DNA of 64,000 bases. Origin: JAYPHU01 sp964611435 (GTDB lineage Bacteria > Pseudomonadota > Alphaproteobacteria > Rhodospirillales > UBA2165). The translations under genes and the position numbers were made by a program. Of the stretch, positions 1 to 9,707 are shown piece by piece (within the stretch, counting starts at the first letter, position 1; each line of letters opens with the position of its first letter). The notes below the pieces were generated by a model. The model was not told the DNA's origin. It was given only the letters and a program-made list of their open reading frames with translations, and ran no database searches. Location: assembly GCA_964611435.1 (NCBI GenBank), contig CAZSXT010000006.1, forward strand, positions 62,001 through 126,000, read 5' to 3'.

Positions 1-685
1 CGGTGCACTTACCGACAAGTTCGGTCAGGTGAGACAACAACGATGCTTCGGAACCGGACGTGCCTTCGACAAACACATTGGTCGAGTCGCCGATCAGCGC
101 CAGAACCCCCTCTTCACCCAGCGCCTTCAATCCATCCATATCGGTAACGTCGCCAATCACAGGGTCAGGGTCGAACTTCCAATCGCCGGTATGGAAAATG
201 GTACCGAGCGGCGTGCGAACCGCAATGGCATTAGGTTCCGGCATGGAATGAGTAAGCGTCATAAATTCGAGGGAAAACGGACCTACATCGAACTTCCCCT
301 GCAGGGGAACTTCGATAATTTCGACGTTGGAGTCCTCTCCGTCCCACTCCAGTTTCTTCCGCAACAACGCTGCCGTGAACGGGGTTGCATAAACAGGACA
401 GCGAAGCCGGCCCCACAGATAGGGCACGGCGCCCAGATGATCCTCGTGTCCGTGGGTCAGCACGATTCCTTTAAGCCGCTTGCGATTGGCCTCAATAAAC
501 TGGGGATCGGGCACAATCACATCAACACCGGGCGTGGAATCATCGCCGAAGGTGATCCCCATATCGATGATGATCCAATCCCGGTCATCGGGCGGGCCGA
601 ACCCATACACATTGAAGTTCATGCCGATTTCCTCCGTTCCGCCGAGGGGAACGAAGATCAACTCGTTTTCGGATGAGTTAGACAT
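1..685 (-). CDS. rnj: Ribonuclease J, N-terminal part (cut by window edge)
   Basis: Encodes the first 228 or so residues of RNase J, a metallo-beta-lactamase/beta-CASP nuclease that matures and degrades RNA in the cytoplasm. Translating the minus strand from the ATG at 685 gives an LGGTEEIGMN start, the zinc-binding HGHEDH motif at residues 78-83, then THSMPEPNA, HTGDWKFDPDP and GDSTN, all typical of the RNase J metal site. The start overlaps the end of coaX by 8 bases (the ATG lies inside the sequence holding the coaX stop), so translation is probably coupled and the gene is the tail of the nuo-birA-coaX transcript. The C-terminal half, including the beta-CASP and dimerisation domains, lies outside the window. 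Confidence 0.93.
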   Translation of the reverse strand, partial: MSNSSENELIFVPLGGTEEIGMNFNVYGFGPPDDRDWIIIDMGITFGDDSTPGVDVIVPDPQFIEANRKRLKGIVLTHGHEDHLGAVPYLWGRLRCPVYATPFTAALLRKKLEWDGEDSNVEIIEVPLQGKFDVGPFSLEFMTLTHSMPEPNAIAVRTPLGTIFHTGDWKFDPDPVIGDVTDMDGLKALGEEGVLALIGDSTNVFVEGTSGSEASLLSHLTELVGKCT

Positions 686-1448
686 TCCGCTGGTAAATCG
701 CGTAGAGGCCACGCAGGGTTAGATCCCCGTCGCTATGCTCTAAGACGGAGGAGGCTTGCTGGAACATCGGGGCAAGACCGCCCGTGCCGACGACTTTTAG
801 CGTGTCACCAAATTCTTCGGAAATTCTTGCGACCATGCCTTCGATCATACTGACATAGCCCCAAAAAATGCCGGAGCGCATGGCGGTGACTGTGTTGGTG
901 CCGATGACATTTTCCGGCTGTTCCACTGCGACGCGGGGCAATTGCGCCGCACCCAAGTGCAACGCCTCCAATGACAGGTTAATGCCGGGGCTGATAACGC
1001 CCCCCATGTAGTTCCCGTCCCGGTCCACGACATCGAAGGTGGTCGCCGTACCGAAATCCACCACCATGAGCAGCCCACCATAAGTTAAATGGGCTGCGAC
1101 GGCGTTGCATAGCCTGTCCGCGCCAACTTCGTTGGGATTATCTATCAGGACCTCTATTCCCAGTTTTACCTCCGGGTCACCCACCACCTTGGCCTCGACA
1201 TCAAAGTACTTATGGCAAAGGTTTTTCAGGTGCATCAGATTATCTGGGACAACGGTCGCAATAATGGCCCCGTCAATATCGCCGGGCGAGAGACGGTCAC
1301 CCTCCAAAAGCTGTCGCAGCCAAATGCCATATTCGTCGGCGGTTCGCCCGGCTTTGGTGGCGGCGCGCCACTCCCCCACGATCTCGCCATTGTCGTTGAA
1401 GACGGCGAAAACGATATTGGTGTTCCCTGCATCTATCGCCAGCAGCAT
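678..1448 (-). CDS. coaX: Type III pantothenate kinase
   Basis: ATP-dependent phosphorylation of pantothenate, the first step of coenzyme A synthesis, in the cytoplasm. The 256-residue protein shows the ASKHA-fold marks of CoaX: DAGNTN at residues 6-11 (phosphate loop), GADR at 109-112 and DFGTATT at 131-137, followed by the GGVISPGI motif. The length matches the family. It lies 12 bases behind birA and overlaps the RNase J start by 8 bases, so the three genes are very likely co-transcribed with the nuo operon. Confidence 0.96.
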   Translation of the reverse strand: MLLAIDAGNTNIVFAVFNDNGEIVGEWRAATKAGRTADEYGIWLRQLLEGDRLSPGDIDGAIIATVVPDNLMHLKNLCHKYFDVEAKVVGDPEVKLGIEVLIDNPNEVGADRLCNAVAAHLTYGGLLMVVDFGTATTFDVVDRDGNYMGGVISPGINLSLEALHLGAAQLPRVAVEQPENVIGTNTVTAMRSGIFWGYVSMIEGMVARISEEFGDTLKVVGTGGLAPMFQQASSVLEHSDGDLTLRGLYAIYQRNV

Positions 1449-1460
1449 ATGAATACGGTC

Positions 1461-2216
1461 CTATTGTTGCCCGACGGCGGGTACGTCGCCCGCGGAGATG
1501 CTGCGAATATCATCTTTCACCTTAAGCAGCAATTCACCCGTATCGCCGAGACCGGCAAAATTTCCCGAGACGACCTCCGCGCCTGTATCGATTTGCAGGT
1601 GATCGCCCATCCCGTGGGCCCGGGCCAGCCACTCGGTTCTCAATTGATCGAAGCCTGAGCCAAGCCAGATTTGATACCATTTCAGAAACGCCTCGGCATA
1701 TGCTGAGAGAGCTGCCTCGACCGCCACGTCCCGCCCTATTTCCTCGGCAATGCTACCCGCAGGATAGCGGGTATCCGGCGGATAATGGGCTAGGTTCACC
1801 CCACAGCCGGCAACAATCCAATCGCAGCGTCCGTTTTCTATCGGACCAGCTTCCAGGAGAATGCCCGCGATCTTCCTACCGTTCAGCAAAACGTCATTCG
1901 GCCATTTGAACCCGACATCTATTGTGTCATCAATCGTCGCCACCATGTTCACTATGGCCAACGGCGGAATAAAGCTCGCTTGCGACAATTCGTCCGCACG
2001 CTTGTTAGGCCGCAGGATAAAGGTGGAATACAGGTTGCCCGGTTTGGAAATCCAGTCCCGCTCCCGCCGGCCACGTCCCTTGGTTTGCTCCTTGGACCAC
2101 AGCAGCGTCAAATCTTCCGCGCCGTCCGCGGCCATGCGTTTCGCCTCGTCATTCGTACTGCGGATGGTCTCGAATGCGAGGAGAGTTATCGAGGAGGGAA
2201 GCGGCGGTTGAGACAA
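1461..2216 (-). CDS. birA: Biotin--[acetyl-CoA-carboxylase] ligase
   Basis: Makes biotinyl-AMP and attaches biotin to the carboxyl-carrier protein of acetyl-CoA carboxylase and related enzymes. The 251-residue protein has the biotin/ATP loop GRGRRERDW at residues 47-55 and KWPNDVL at 104-110 with the catalytic lysine. It begins directly in the catalytic domain without the N-terminal winged helix of E. coli BirA, so it should be a ligase only and not a repressor. It starts two bases after the nuoN-side boundary (nuoN stop at 2219 precedes it in transcription), consistent with being part of the nuo transcript, as is usual in alphaproteobacteria. Confidence 0.95.
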   Translation of the reverse strand: MSQPPLPSSITLLAFETIRSTNDEAKRMAADGAEDLTLLWSKEQTKGRGRRERDWISKPGNLYSTFILRPNKRADELSQASFIPPLAIVNMVATIDDTIDVGFKWPNDVLLNGRKIAGILLEAGPIENGRCDWIVAGCGVNLAHYPPDTRYPAGSIAEEIGRDVAVEAALSAYAEAFLKWYQIWLGSGFDQLRTEWLARAHGMGDHLQIDTGAEVVSGNFAGLGDTGELLLKVKDDIRSISAGDVPAVGQQ

Positions 2217-2218
2217 AC

Positions 2219-3700
2219 TTAGCTTGGGAACAGCGCCGCACTCGCCACTTCGGCGGCGCTCAGCAGCGGTCCGGGCAGAAAGATAAACAGCAGGATGAAT
2301 AGACCCGTGACCGCCAAAATAGCCTTCATTTCGATTTTGATTTGGCCATCCAGGGCGTCTTCCGGCGGGTCGAAATACATGACTTTGACGATCCGGATAT
2401 AATAGAAGGCACCGACCACGCTGGCCAAAACACCGATGATGGCGAGGCCGAACAGCTCTGCCTGGATCGCCGACTGGAAGACGTAAAGCTTGCCCAGGAA
2501 GCCGGCGAGCGGCGGAATCCCCGCCATGGAGAACATGAAGACCGTCAGGACAATCGCCATGGCCGGGTTTGTCTTGGACAATCCAGCCAGATCATCAATG
2601 CCCTCGACCATACGGCCACCCTTTTTCATCAGCAGGATGCAGGCAAAGGTGCCCAAGTTCATGACCATATAGATCGCCAGATAAACCAACATGCCGTTTA
2701 CGCCGGCGATCCGGATTTCCGCGTCGCCGGCCTGTCCCGCGACTGCCAAACCGATCAACGCATATCCCATATGCCCGATGGAGCTGTAGGCCATCAGCCG
2801 CTTGATGTTCTTCTGATTGATGGCGGCAAACGCGCCCAAAACCATGGAGGCAATAGAAATGAAAATGACGATCTGCTGCCACTGTTCACCCAACTCCCCG
2901 AACGGCACTGTCATCACCCTGATGAAGAGCCCCATGGCGGCAATTTTGGGTGCAACGGCGAAAAGGGCTGTGACCGGAGTCGGTGCGCCTTCATAAACGT
3001 CCGGTGTCCACATATGGAAGGGAACGGCGGAGACTTTAAACGCCAGCCCTGCCAGGATGAACACGATACCGATGATCACACCGACGGGTGCAGTTCCGTC
3101 GCTGTCCCGGAAAAGTTGCGCCAGCGTGTCGAAATTAGTGGTGCCGGAGAAGCCGTATACCAACGACATACCGTAAAGAAGAAAGCCTGACGCCAGCGCA
3201 CCCAGCACGAAGTATTTAAGCCCGGCCTCGGCGGACCGGGTGCTGTCACGCTGGAAAGATGCAATCACATAGAGCGCGAGACTTTGAAGTTCGAGACCCA
3301 GGTAAAGAGATATCAGATCATTGGCCGAGACCATCATCATCATGCCGAGGGTCGCGAGGACAATCAGCACGGGGAATTCAAAGCGGAAGACGCCATGCTC
3401 TTCTAAATATTGCCGGCTCATCAGGATGGCGGCGGCAGCAGAAACCAGGACAAGACCCTTGATGTAGACCGCAAAAGTATCGGTGACAAAGGCGCCGCCG
3501 AATGTGACCGATCTTCCGTCGGTAACCAGACCGACGAATATTACCGCAACGATCAGCACCAGAATGCCGCCATAGGTCGTTGATCGTGCGCCGGCTTTAT
3601 CCTTGGAATACACGCCAATCATCAACAGGATCATCGAAGCGACGGCGAGGAAAATCTCCGGCAGCGCCGGCATCAGGTCGGGGAATTCAAAATTTGCCAT
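2219..3700 (-). CDS. nuoN: NADH-quinone oxidoreductase subunit N
   Basis: Antiporter-like membrane subunit of respiratory complex I, one of the proton-pumping units of the membrane arm. The 493-residue protein is almost entirely hydrophobic (about 14 membrane helices by eye) and carries the antiporter-family signature around AYSSIGHMGYALIGL and the discontinuous-helix region MWTPDVYEGAPTPV. It is the last nuo gene, 11 bases behind nuoM and 2 bases before birA. Confidence 0.97.
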   Translation of the reverse strand: MANFEFPDLMPALPEIFLAVASMILLMIGVYSKDKAGARSTTYGGILVLIVAVIFVGLVTDGRSVTFGGAFVTDTFAVYIKGLVLVSAAAAILMSRQYLEEHGVFRFEFPVLIVLATLGMMMMVSANDLISLYLGLELQSLALYVIASFQRDSTRSAEAGLKYFVLGALASGFLLYGMSLVYGFSGTTNFDTLAQLFRDSDGTAPVGVIIGIVFILAGLAFKVSAVPFHMWTPDVYEGAPTPVTALFAVAPKIAAMGLFIRVMTVPFGELGEQWQQIVIFISIASMVLGAFAAINQKNIKRLMAYSSIGHMGYALIGLAVAGQAGDAEIRIAGVNGMLVYLAIYMVMNLGTFACILLMKKGGRMVEGIDDLAGLSKTNPAMAIVLTVFMFSMAGIPPLAGFLGKLYVFQSAIQAELFGLAIIGVLASVVGAFYYIRIVKVMYFDPPEDALDGQIKIEMKAILAVTGLFILLFIFLPGPLLSAAEVASAALFPS

Positions 3701-3711
3701 TCCTGTTCCCT

Positions 3712-5232
3712 CTACTTCGCCGCCACGGTTTGCATCGCTTCATAGGCGGCAAGCGCGCCCTGATAGCGATCTACCAGATTTTCGACCGAAGCATGCATGA
3801 CATCCAAGAAGGGTGTCGGGTACACGCCCATGAAAAAGACCAGCGCCAGTAGCGGCGCGAAAACGGCAACCTCACGCGGGCTCACATCCAATATGCCTTT
3901 GAGATCATCCTTGGTGAGCTGGCCGAAAATTACGCGGCGATAGAGATACAGCATGTACGCCGCACCGAGAATCAGACCAGTTGCGCCGAACAGGGCGACC
4001 CAGCTATTGGCCTTGAAGGTGCCGGCCAAGATTAAGAACTCGCCGACGAAACCGGCTGTGCCCGGCAAGCCAACCGACGCCAGCATGAAAATCATGAAGA
4101 TCAACGCATAGAACGGCATTCGATGGACCAGTCCGCCATAGGTGGCGATGTCCCGTGAATGAATGCGGTCATAAACCACGCCGACGCAGAGGAAGAGCGC
4201 GGCGGAGACAACGCCGTGGCTCAGCATCTGAATGATCGCGCCTTCAATTCCTTGCTGGTTCGCAGCGAAGGCGCCCATAGTGACAAAGCCCATATGCGCC
4301 ACCGACGAATAGGCGATCAGTTTCTTCATGTCGGTTTGGGCCAGGGCGACCAGGGATGTGTAGATCACCGCGATGACGCTCAGGGTGAAAATCAGCGGCG
4401 TGAAATCGGCGGACGCGATCGGGAACATGGGCAGTGAAAAACGCAGGAACCCGTACCCGCCGAACTTCAACAACACACCGGCCAGGATCACCGAACCCGC
4501 CGTCGGCGCCTCCACGTGGGCGTCGGGCAGCCAAGTATGCACTGGCCACATGGGAACCTTGACGGCAAAGGAGGCAAAGAAGGCCAGCCACAGCCAAGGT
4601 TGCAGAGTCACCGGGAAATCATGGGTCAACAGCTTGGTGATGTCCGCCGTGCCGGCCTGGAAGATCATGGTCAGGATGGCCAGCAGCATCAGCACCGAGC
4701 CTGCCAGCGTATAAAGGAAGAACTTGAACGCGGCGTAGTTCCGGCGCGGCCCGCCCCAAACGCCAATGATCAGGAACATCGGGATGAGCACGCCTTCGAA
4801 GAAAATATAAAACAGGATCAGATCGAGCGCGGTAAACATGCCGATCATCAGAGTTTCCAGGACCAGGAAGGCGATCATGTATTCCTTCACCCGGTCGGTG
4901 ATGGTGAGCCAGCTCGCGCCGACACAAAGCACCGTCAACAGCGTGGACAAGATGACGAAGAACATGGAGATGCCGTCCACGCCCAACCGGTAGGCGAGGC
5001 CGAGTTCTTCCAGCCAGACGACCTCTTCGACGAATTGGAAATCGGCCGATGTGGTGTCAAAATTAATCCAGATCACCAGGGACACCAGGAACGTGATCAC
5101 GGATACCCAAAGCGCGATCCAGCGTGCGTTCCGGTCAACAATTTCCTGCTTTTCGTCCCGCGCCATCAAGATAAACAGCACGCCCGCCAGCGGCAGGAAG
5201 GTGATCAGGGACAGCCAGCGAATATCTTCCAT
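3712..5232 (-). CDS. nuoM: NADH-quinone oxidoreductase subunit M
   Basis: Antiporter-like proton-pumping subunit of complex I in the cytoplasmic membrane. The 506-residue hydrophobic protein has the family helices with HTWLPDAHVEAPTAGSV and AYSSVAHMGFVTMG, and the glutamate in FYIFFEGVLIPM that is conserved in subunit M. It sits three bases behind nuoL and eleven before nuoN. A long open frame on the opposite strand across this gene has an Asp/Gln/His-rich, low-complexity composition and is a shadow. Confidence 0.97.
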   Translation of the reverse strand: MEDIRWLSLITFLPLAGVLFILMARDEKQEIVDRNARWIALWVSVITFLVSLVIWINFDTTSADFQFVEEVVWLEELGLAYRLGVDGISMFFVILSTLLTVLCVGASWLTITDRVKEYMIAFLVLETLMIGMFTALDLILFYIFFEGVLIPMFLIIGVWGGPRRNYAAFKFFLYTLAGSVLMLLAILTMIFQAGTADITKLLTHDFPVTLQPWLWLAFFASFAVKVPMWPVHTWLPDAHVEAPTAGSVILAGVLLKFGGYGFLRFSLPMFPIASADFTPLIFTLSVIAVIYTSLVALAQTDMKKLIAYSSVAHMGFVTMGAFAANQQGIEGAIIQMLSHGVVSAALFLCVGVVYDRIHSRDIATYGGLVHRMPFYALIFMIFMLASVGLPGTAGFVGEFLILAGTFKANSWVALFGATGLILGAAYMLYLYRRVIFGQLTKDDLKGILDVSPREVAVFAPLLALVFFMGVYPTPFLDVMHASVENLVDRYQGALAAYEAMQTVAAK

Positions 5233-5235
5233 CGC

Positions 5236-7197
5236 TTACCCTCCCCTCGTGACCAGGAACCAGGTGATCAACCCGGAGATACCGACCAGCATGGCGAAGG
5301 CATAGTGATAGAGATAGCCGCTTTGCAAGGCGGCTGCGCGCCGCGCCACATTTCTGACGGCCGCCGCCACACCGTCCGGCCCGACGCCATCGATCAATTG
5401 GCCGTCGCCGGATTTCCAGAACCCGTAGCCCAGAGTGAAGCTCGGCTTAACGAAGACCTTGTCGTAGAGTTCGTCGAAATACCACTTGTTGAGGAGGAAG
5501 CGGTACAGCCTGGGGAACCCGTTGGCCAAAGCGCCCGGCAGTTCCGGCGCGAACATGTACATCAGGTAGGCCAAGGCGATGCCGGCGATTCCGACGACCA
5601 GCGGCAGGAACTTCACCCAAATTGGCGAATGGTGCGCGTTTTCGAGAGCATCATGCCCTTCCAGCACGAACAGCGAGTTGCCCCAGAAGCTCGCTGCCTG
5701 ATCGCCGACGAAGAACTGGAATGTCGAGATTCCGACGACCAGGGCGCCGATGGCCAGGAACACCAGAGGCAGGATCATGACCTTGGGTGATTCATGGACA
5801 TGGGCCAAGGTCACATCGTCAGCCCGGCTTTCACCGTGGAAGGTCATAAGCAACAGCCGCCAGGAATAAAAGGCTGTCAAAAAGGCCGCGGCGATGCCCA
5901 TCCAAAAGGCGTAATAGCCGATGCCCGAGTGCGCGCCCCAGGCGGCTTCCAGAACAATGTCCTTGGAGAAGAAGCCCGAGAACGGCCAGATGCCGGCGAG
6001 CGCCAGACTGCCAATCCACATAAGAACGTAAGTCACCGGGATGAGCTTATAGAGCCCGCCCATCTTGCGCATGTCTTGCTCATCCGACATGGCGTGGATC
6101 ACGGAACCCGCGCCCAGGAACAACAGCGCCTTGAAGAACGCATGGGTGATCAGGTGGAAGATGCCGGCGCTGTAGGCGGAGACGCCAAGCGCGAAGAACA
6201 TATAGCCGAGCTGGCTACAGGTCGAATACGCGATCACCCGTTTGATATCGTTCTGCACACAGCCGATGGTCGCGGCAAAGATGGCCGTCGAACCGCCGAC
6301 CAGGGTCACCACGGTTAGGGCCGTGTCGGAATATTCAAACAACGGCGAGAGGCGGGCCACCATGAACACCCCGGCGGTCACCATGGTCGCGGCGTGGATC
6401 AACGCTGAGACCGGCGTCGGACCCTCCATCGCGTCCGGCAGCCAGGTATGTAGACCGAGCTGTGCGGACTTACCCATGGCGCCGACAAACAGCAGAAGAC
6501 AACAGACCGTCAGCGCGTGGAACTCCCCGCCGAAGACGTTCATTGTCGCCTTGGCCTGCCCTTCGGCCGCGCCGAAAATCGTGTCGTAGCTGACGCTGTC
6601 GAACAGTACGTAGACGGCGAAGATGCCAAGCGCAAAGCCAAAGTCGCCGACCCGGTTCACCACGAAGGCTTTGATGGCGGCCGCATTAGCCGACGGCTTG
6701 TCGTACCAGAAGCCGATCAAAAGGTAGGACGCGACACCGACGCCCTCCCAGCCGAAAAACAGCTGCACCAAATTGTCCGAGCTCACCAGCATCAGCATGG
6801 CGAAGGTGAACAGCGACAGGTAGGCCATGAAGCGGGGGATCGAATGATCGTGAGACATGTAGCCGATGGAATAGATGTGGATCATCGACGAGACCCAGGT
6901 GACCATCAGCACCATCACCAGCGCCAGCGTGTCCCCGCGCAGCGCCCAAGCGAACTCCATCGTGCCGGAATCGACCCAGGTGAACAGTTCGGTCGTGCCG
7001 ACATTCTTGTTCACCACGATATCAACGAAGGCGAAGGTCGCCGCCACGGCCGCCAGCAGCATGGCGCCCACGGTGATCAATTGCGCGCCGCGGTCCAAGC
7101 GCTTACGGCGATCCTCTTCCGCGCCCCAGGCCAGGAACGCGATCACGCCGGCCAGAAAACTTCCGACGAGAGGCAAGAATACAGCAGCTACATACAT
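5236..7197 (-). CDS. nuoL: NADH-quinone oxidoreductase subunit L
   Basis: Distal antiporter-like subunit of complex I. At 653 residues it is the longest of the three antiporter-type subunits, with about 16 hydrophobic segments and the long amphipathic helix region near the C-terminus expected to run along the membrane arm. Motifs include GWEGVGVASYLLIGFW, HTWLPDAMEGPTPVSALIHAATMV and AYSTCSQLGYMFFALG. It follows nuoK after nine bases and precedes nuoM after three. Confidence 0.97.
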   Translation of the reverse strand: MYVAAVFLPLVGSFLAGVIAFLAWGAEEDRRKRLDRGAQLITVGAMLLAAVAATFAFVDIVVNKNVGTTELFTWVDSGTMEFAWALRGDTLALVMVLMVTWVSSMIHIYSIGYMSHDHSIPRFMAYLSLFTFAMLMLVSSDNLVQLFFGWEGVGVASYLLIGFWYDKPSANAAAIKAFVVNRVGDFGFALGIFAVYVLFDSVSYDTIFGAAEGQAKATMNVFGGEFHALTVCCLLLFVGAMGKSAQLGLHTWLPDAMEGPTPVSALIHAATMVTAGVFMVARLSPLFEYSDTALTVVTLVGGSTAIFAATIGCVQNDIKRVIAYSTCSQLGYMFFALGVSAYSAGIFHLITHAFFKALLFLGAGSVIHAMSDEQDMRKMGGLYKLIPVTYVLMWIGSLALAGIWPFSGFFSKDIVLEAAWGAHSGIGYYAFWMGIAAAFLTAFYSWRLLLMTFHGESRADDVTLAHVHESPKVMILPLVFLAIGALVVGISTFQFFVGDQAASFWGNSLFVLEGHDALENAHHSPIWVKFLPLVVGIAGIALAYLMYMFAPELPGALANGFPRLYRFLLNKWYFDELYDKVFVKPSFTLGYGFWKSGDGQLIDGVGPDGVAAAVRNVARRAAALQSGYLYHYAFAMLVGISGLITWFLVTRGG

Positions 7198-7206
7198 GCT
7201 AGGCCC

Positions 7207-7518
7207 CTACCCCTTCATCAGATGAATGTCTTCGACAGCGATGCTGCCGCGGTTGCGGAAATAGACCACCAGGATGGCCAGGCCGATAGCGGCCTCGCCG
7301 GCGGCCACGGTCAGGACGAACAAGGCAAACACCTGCCCAACCAGATCACCGAGGTGAGACGAGAACGCCACCAGATTAATGTTGACTGCCAACAGGATGA
7401 GTTCGACCGACATCAAGATGATGATCACGTTCTTCCGGTTTAAGAAGATGCCGAACACGCCAAGCGTAAACAGGATCGCCGCCAGGGTGAGGTAGTGCGC
7501 TAAACCGATTTCAAGCAT
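7207..7518 (-). CDS. nuoK: NADH-quinone oxidoreductase subunit K
   Basis: Small membrane subunit of complex I with three membrane helices, helping form the central proton path next to the antiporter subunits. The 103-residue length is exactly the family size, and the conserved acidic residue is present in SVELILLAVNINLVAFS on helix 2. Its ATG overlaps the nuoJ TGA by one base (TGATG), indicating translational coupling. Confidence 0.97.
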   Translation of the reverse strand: MLEIGLAHYLTLAAILFTLGVFGIFLNRKNVIIILMSVELILLAVNINLVAFSSHLGDLVGQVFALFVLTVAAGEAAIGLAILVVYFRNRGSIAVEDIHLMKG

Positions 7519-8132
7519 CAGATACCGCTCCCCGTGTTGACCTTCTTGATCTCGACCGAGTCGGCAGGTGTCCGTGCATTCTGATCAAAGATGCGCTGCT
7601 TACGCACGCCTTCCCGGGTGCGATGAGTGAGGACAATCGCGCCGATCATGGCGACCAACAGAATCATGCCGGCGGCCTGGAAGAAATAGATATAATTGGT
7701 GTAGAGCAACTGCCCCAAGGCCTCGGTGTTGGAGAGATTTTCCGGCGCCGGCGCGGGCGCGGCAAACCGGGTATCGACTTCCGGCGAGATCACGAAGCCG
7801 CCGACGATCACCACCAGTTCCATCAACAGGATCAGTCCGATCACCCCGCCCAATGGCAAGTACTGCAAAAAGCCCTGGCGGAGTTCGGCAATGTTGATGT
7901 CGAGCATCATCACAACAAACATGAACAGCACGGCAACCGCACCGACATAGACAACCACCAAAATCATCGCCAGGAATTCTGCGCCCAGCAGGACGAAAAG
8001 ACCGGCCGAGTTAAAGAACGCCAGGATAAGGAACAGCACCGAGTGAACCGGATTGCGCGCGGAGATCACCATCACGGCCGCCGCAACGGTCACAATGGCG
8101 AACATATAGAAGGCCAGCGACTGAATGATCAT
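7518..8132 (-). CDS. nuoJ: NADH-quinone oxidoreductase subunit J
   Basis: Membrane subunit of complex I with five expected helices; its third helix is thought to change shape during turnover. The 204-residue protein has the conserved region around EFLAMILVVVYVGAVAVLFMF and the NPVHSVLFLILAFFNSAG segment. A hydrophilic C-terminal tail of about 35 residues follows the last helix. It is separated from nuoI by 47 bases, the largest spacing in the nuoA-N block. Confidence 0.96.
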   Translation of the reverse strand: MIIQSLAFYMFAIVTVAAAVMVISARNPVHSVLFLILAFFNSAGLFVLLGAEFLAMILVVVYVGAVAVLFMFVVMMLDINIAELRQGFLQYLPLGGVIGLILLMELVVIVGGFVISPEVDTRFAAPAPAPENLSNTEALGQLLYTNYIYFFQAAGMILLVAMIGAIVLTHRTREGVRKQRIFDQNARTPADSVEIKKVNTGSGI

Positions 8133-8179
8133 CCGCGTCCTCCCGTTCCGGTCACTATGTTCTTCACTTCGATCATGCT

Positions 8180-8668
8180 CTACCTATAGGGCGCGTCCGC
8201 CTCGATCCGAGCCGCCAGCTCCGCCTCCCAGCGGTCGCCATTGGCCAGCAGTTTCGTCTTGTCGTACATCAACTCTTCCCGGCTCTCTGCCGCGAATTCA
8301 AAATTCGGTCCCTCAACAATCGCGTCGACCGGGCAGGCTTCCTCACAGAAACCGCAATAAATACACTTTACCATGTCGATGTCGTAGCGAGTGGTGCGGC
8401 GGCTGCCGTCGTCCCTTGGCTCGGCCTCGATAGTGATGGCCTGCGCCGGGCAGATCGCCTCGCACAACTTGCACGCGATGCAGCGCTCTTCACCGTTGGG
8501 ATATCGGCGAAGCGCGTGCTCTCCTCGGAAGCGCGGACTCAATGGGCCTTTTTCGTACGGATAGTTCAGGGTCACCTTCTGTTTGAAAAAGTACCTTAAA
8601 GTCAGGGCCATGCCGGACACCAGTTCCGCCAGGAAGATCGATTTTGCACTTCTGTCCAAGACACCCAT
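8180..8668 (-). CDS. nuoI: NADH-quinone oxidoreductase subunit I
   Basis: Peripheral-arm subunit of complex I carrying two [4Fe-4S] clusters (N6a, N6b). The two ferredoxin-type motifs are complete: cysteines 63, 66, 69, 73 and 102, 105, 108, 112. The open frame extends 23 codons further upstream, but that extension overlaps the nuoH end. The ATG at 8668 has an AGGAGAG ribosome site just upstream and gives the usual 162-residue length, so it is chosen. It lies ten bases behind nuoH. Confidence 0.96.
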   Translation of the reverse strand: MGVLDRSAKSIFLAELVSGMALTLRYFFKQKVTLNYPYEKGPLSPRFRGEHALRRYPNGEERCIACKLCEAICPAQAITIEAEPRDDGSRRTTRYDIDMVKCIYCGFCEEACPVDAIVEGPNFEFAAESREELMYDKTKLLANGDRWEAELAARIEADAPYR

Positions 8669-8678
8669 GTGCTCTCTC

Positions 8679-9707
8679 CTAGCCTCCCGCCGTCCGCAGC
8701 GGATCAATGTCGAACGCCAAAACGACACCGGCGACAATCACCACAGCCGCCAGCGATATCGGCAGGAACACTTTCCAGCCCAACCGCATCAATTGGTCGT
8801 AGCGATAACGCGGGAACGTGGCGCGGACCCACAGGAATATAAACAGAAGGAATGAAATCTTCAGTGCGAACCAGATCGGCCCGGGGATCCAGTTAAACGG
8901 CGCGATATCGAAAGGCGGCAACCAGCCGCCCAGGAACAGGATCGTGGTCATGCCGCACATCAGGATCATGTTGGCGTATTCGCCCAGGAAAAACAGGGCG
9001 AATGTCATCGCCGAATATTCGACGTTATAGCCCGACACCAACTCCGCCTCGGCTTCGGGCAGATCGAACGGGTGCCGGTTGGTTTCCGCCAGCGTCGAGA
9101 TGAAAAAGATCACGGCCATTGGAAACAGCGGAATGACGAACCAGACCGTATTTTTCTGCGCCATCACGATATCGCTCAGGTTCAATGACCCGGCGACCAA
9201 TAGCACCGTGATGATGATAAAGCCCATCGAGACTTCGTAGGACACCATTTGCGCGGCCGAGCGCAGTCCGCCCAGGAACGCGTATTTGGAGTTACTCGCC
9301 CAGCCGGCCATCAGAATGCCGTAGACGCCAAGGGACGAGATGGCGAAGAGATAAAGAATGCCCACATTGATATCGGCGATGACCATCCCTTCTCCCACCG
9401 GGATGACCGCCCAGGCAATCAGCGCCAGGATAAAGGTCAGCATCGGCGCCAGAATGAAAACGCCCTTGTTGGCGCCGGTGGGAATGACGGTTTCCTTGAA
9501 GAACAGCTTCATGCCGTCGGCAAGAGGCTGCAAGAGACCATAAGGTCCAACCACGTTCGGGCCACGGCGCAGGTGGATTGCGGCGATCACCTTACGCTCA
9601 AAGTAGGTCAGGTAGGCGACGGCCAACAACAACGGCACGACAATCAGGAGCACCTTGATGGCGATCCAGACCACGGGCCAGAGGTATGTCCACCAAATCT
9701 CAACCAT
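8679..9707 (-). CDS. nuoH: NADH-quinone oxidoreductase subunit H
   Basis: Membrane subunit of complex I that forms the quinone-access chamber at the joint of the two arms. The 342-residue protein has eight or so membrane helices and family motifs: ERKVIAAIHLRRGPNVVGPYG near the N-terminus (20 residues or fewer read as ERKVIAAIHLRRGPNVVG), ETNRHPFDLPEAEAELVSG and RATFPRYRYDQLMRLGWK. Its start overlaps the nuoG stop by eight bases. Confidence 0.97.
   Translation of the reverse strand: MVEIWWTYLWPVVWIAIKVLLIVVPLLLAVAYLTYFERKVIAAIHLRRGPNVVGPYGLLQPLADGMKLFFKETVIPTGANKGVFILAPMLTFILALIAWAVIPVGEGMVIADINVGILYLFAISSLGVYGILMAGWASNSKYAFLGGLRSAAQMVSYEVSMGFIIITVLLVAGSLNLSDIVMAQKNTVWFVIPLFPMAVIFFISTLAETNRHPFDLPEAEAELVSGYNVEYSAMTFALFFLGEYANMILMCGMTTILFLGGWLPPFDIAPFNWIPGPIWFALKISFLLFIFLWVRATFPRYRYDQLMRLGWKVFLPISLAAVVIVAGVVLAFDIDPLRTAGG

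Noticed and set aside
29..676. Long plus-strand open frame at the left edge
   Set aside because: It is the complement of the RNase J gene, whose minus-strand translation shows all family motifs.
4516..5790. 424-codon plus-strand frame, rich in Gln, Asp, His and Arg
   Set aside because: It lies opposite nuoM and nuoL, which are clear; the composition is that of a shadow of membrane-protein codons.
6517..7443. 308-codon plus-strand frame
   Set aside because: Shadow of nuoL and nuoK with the same His/Gln/Asp-rich composition.
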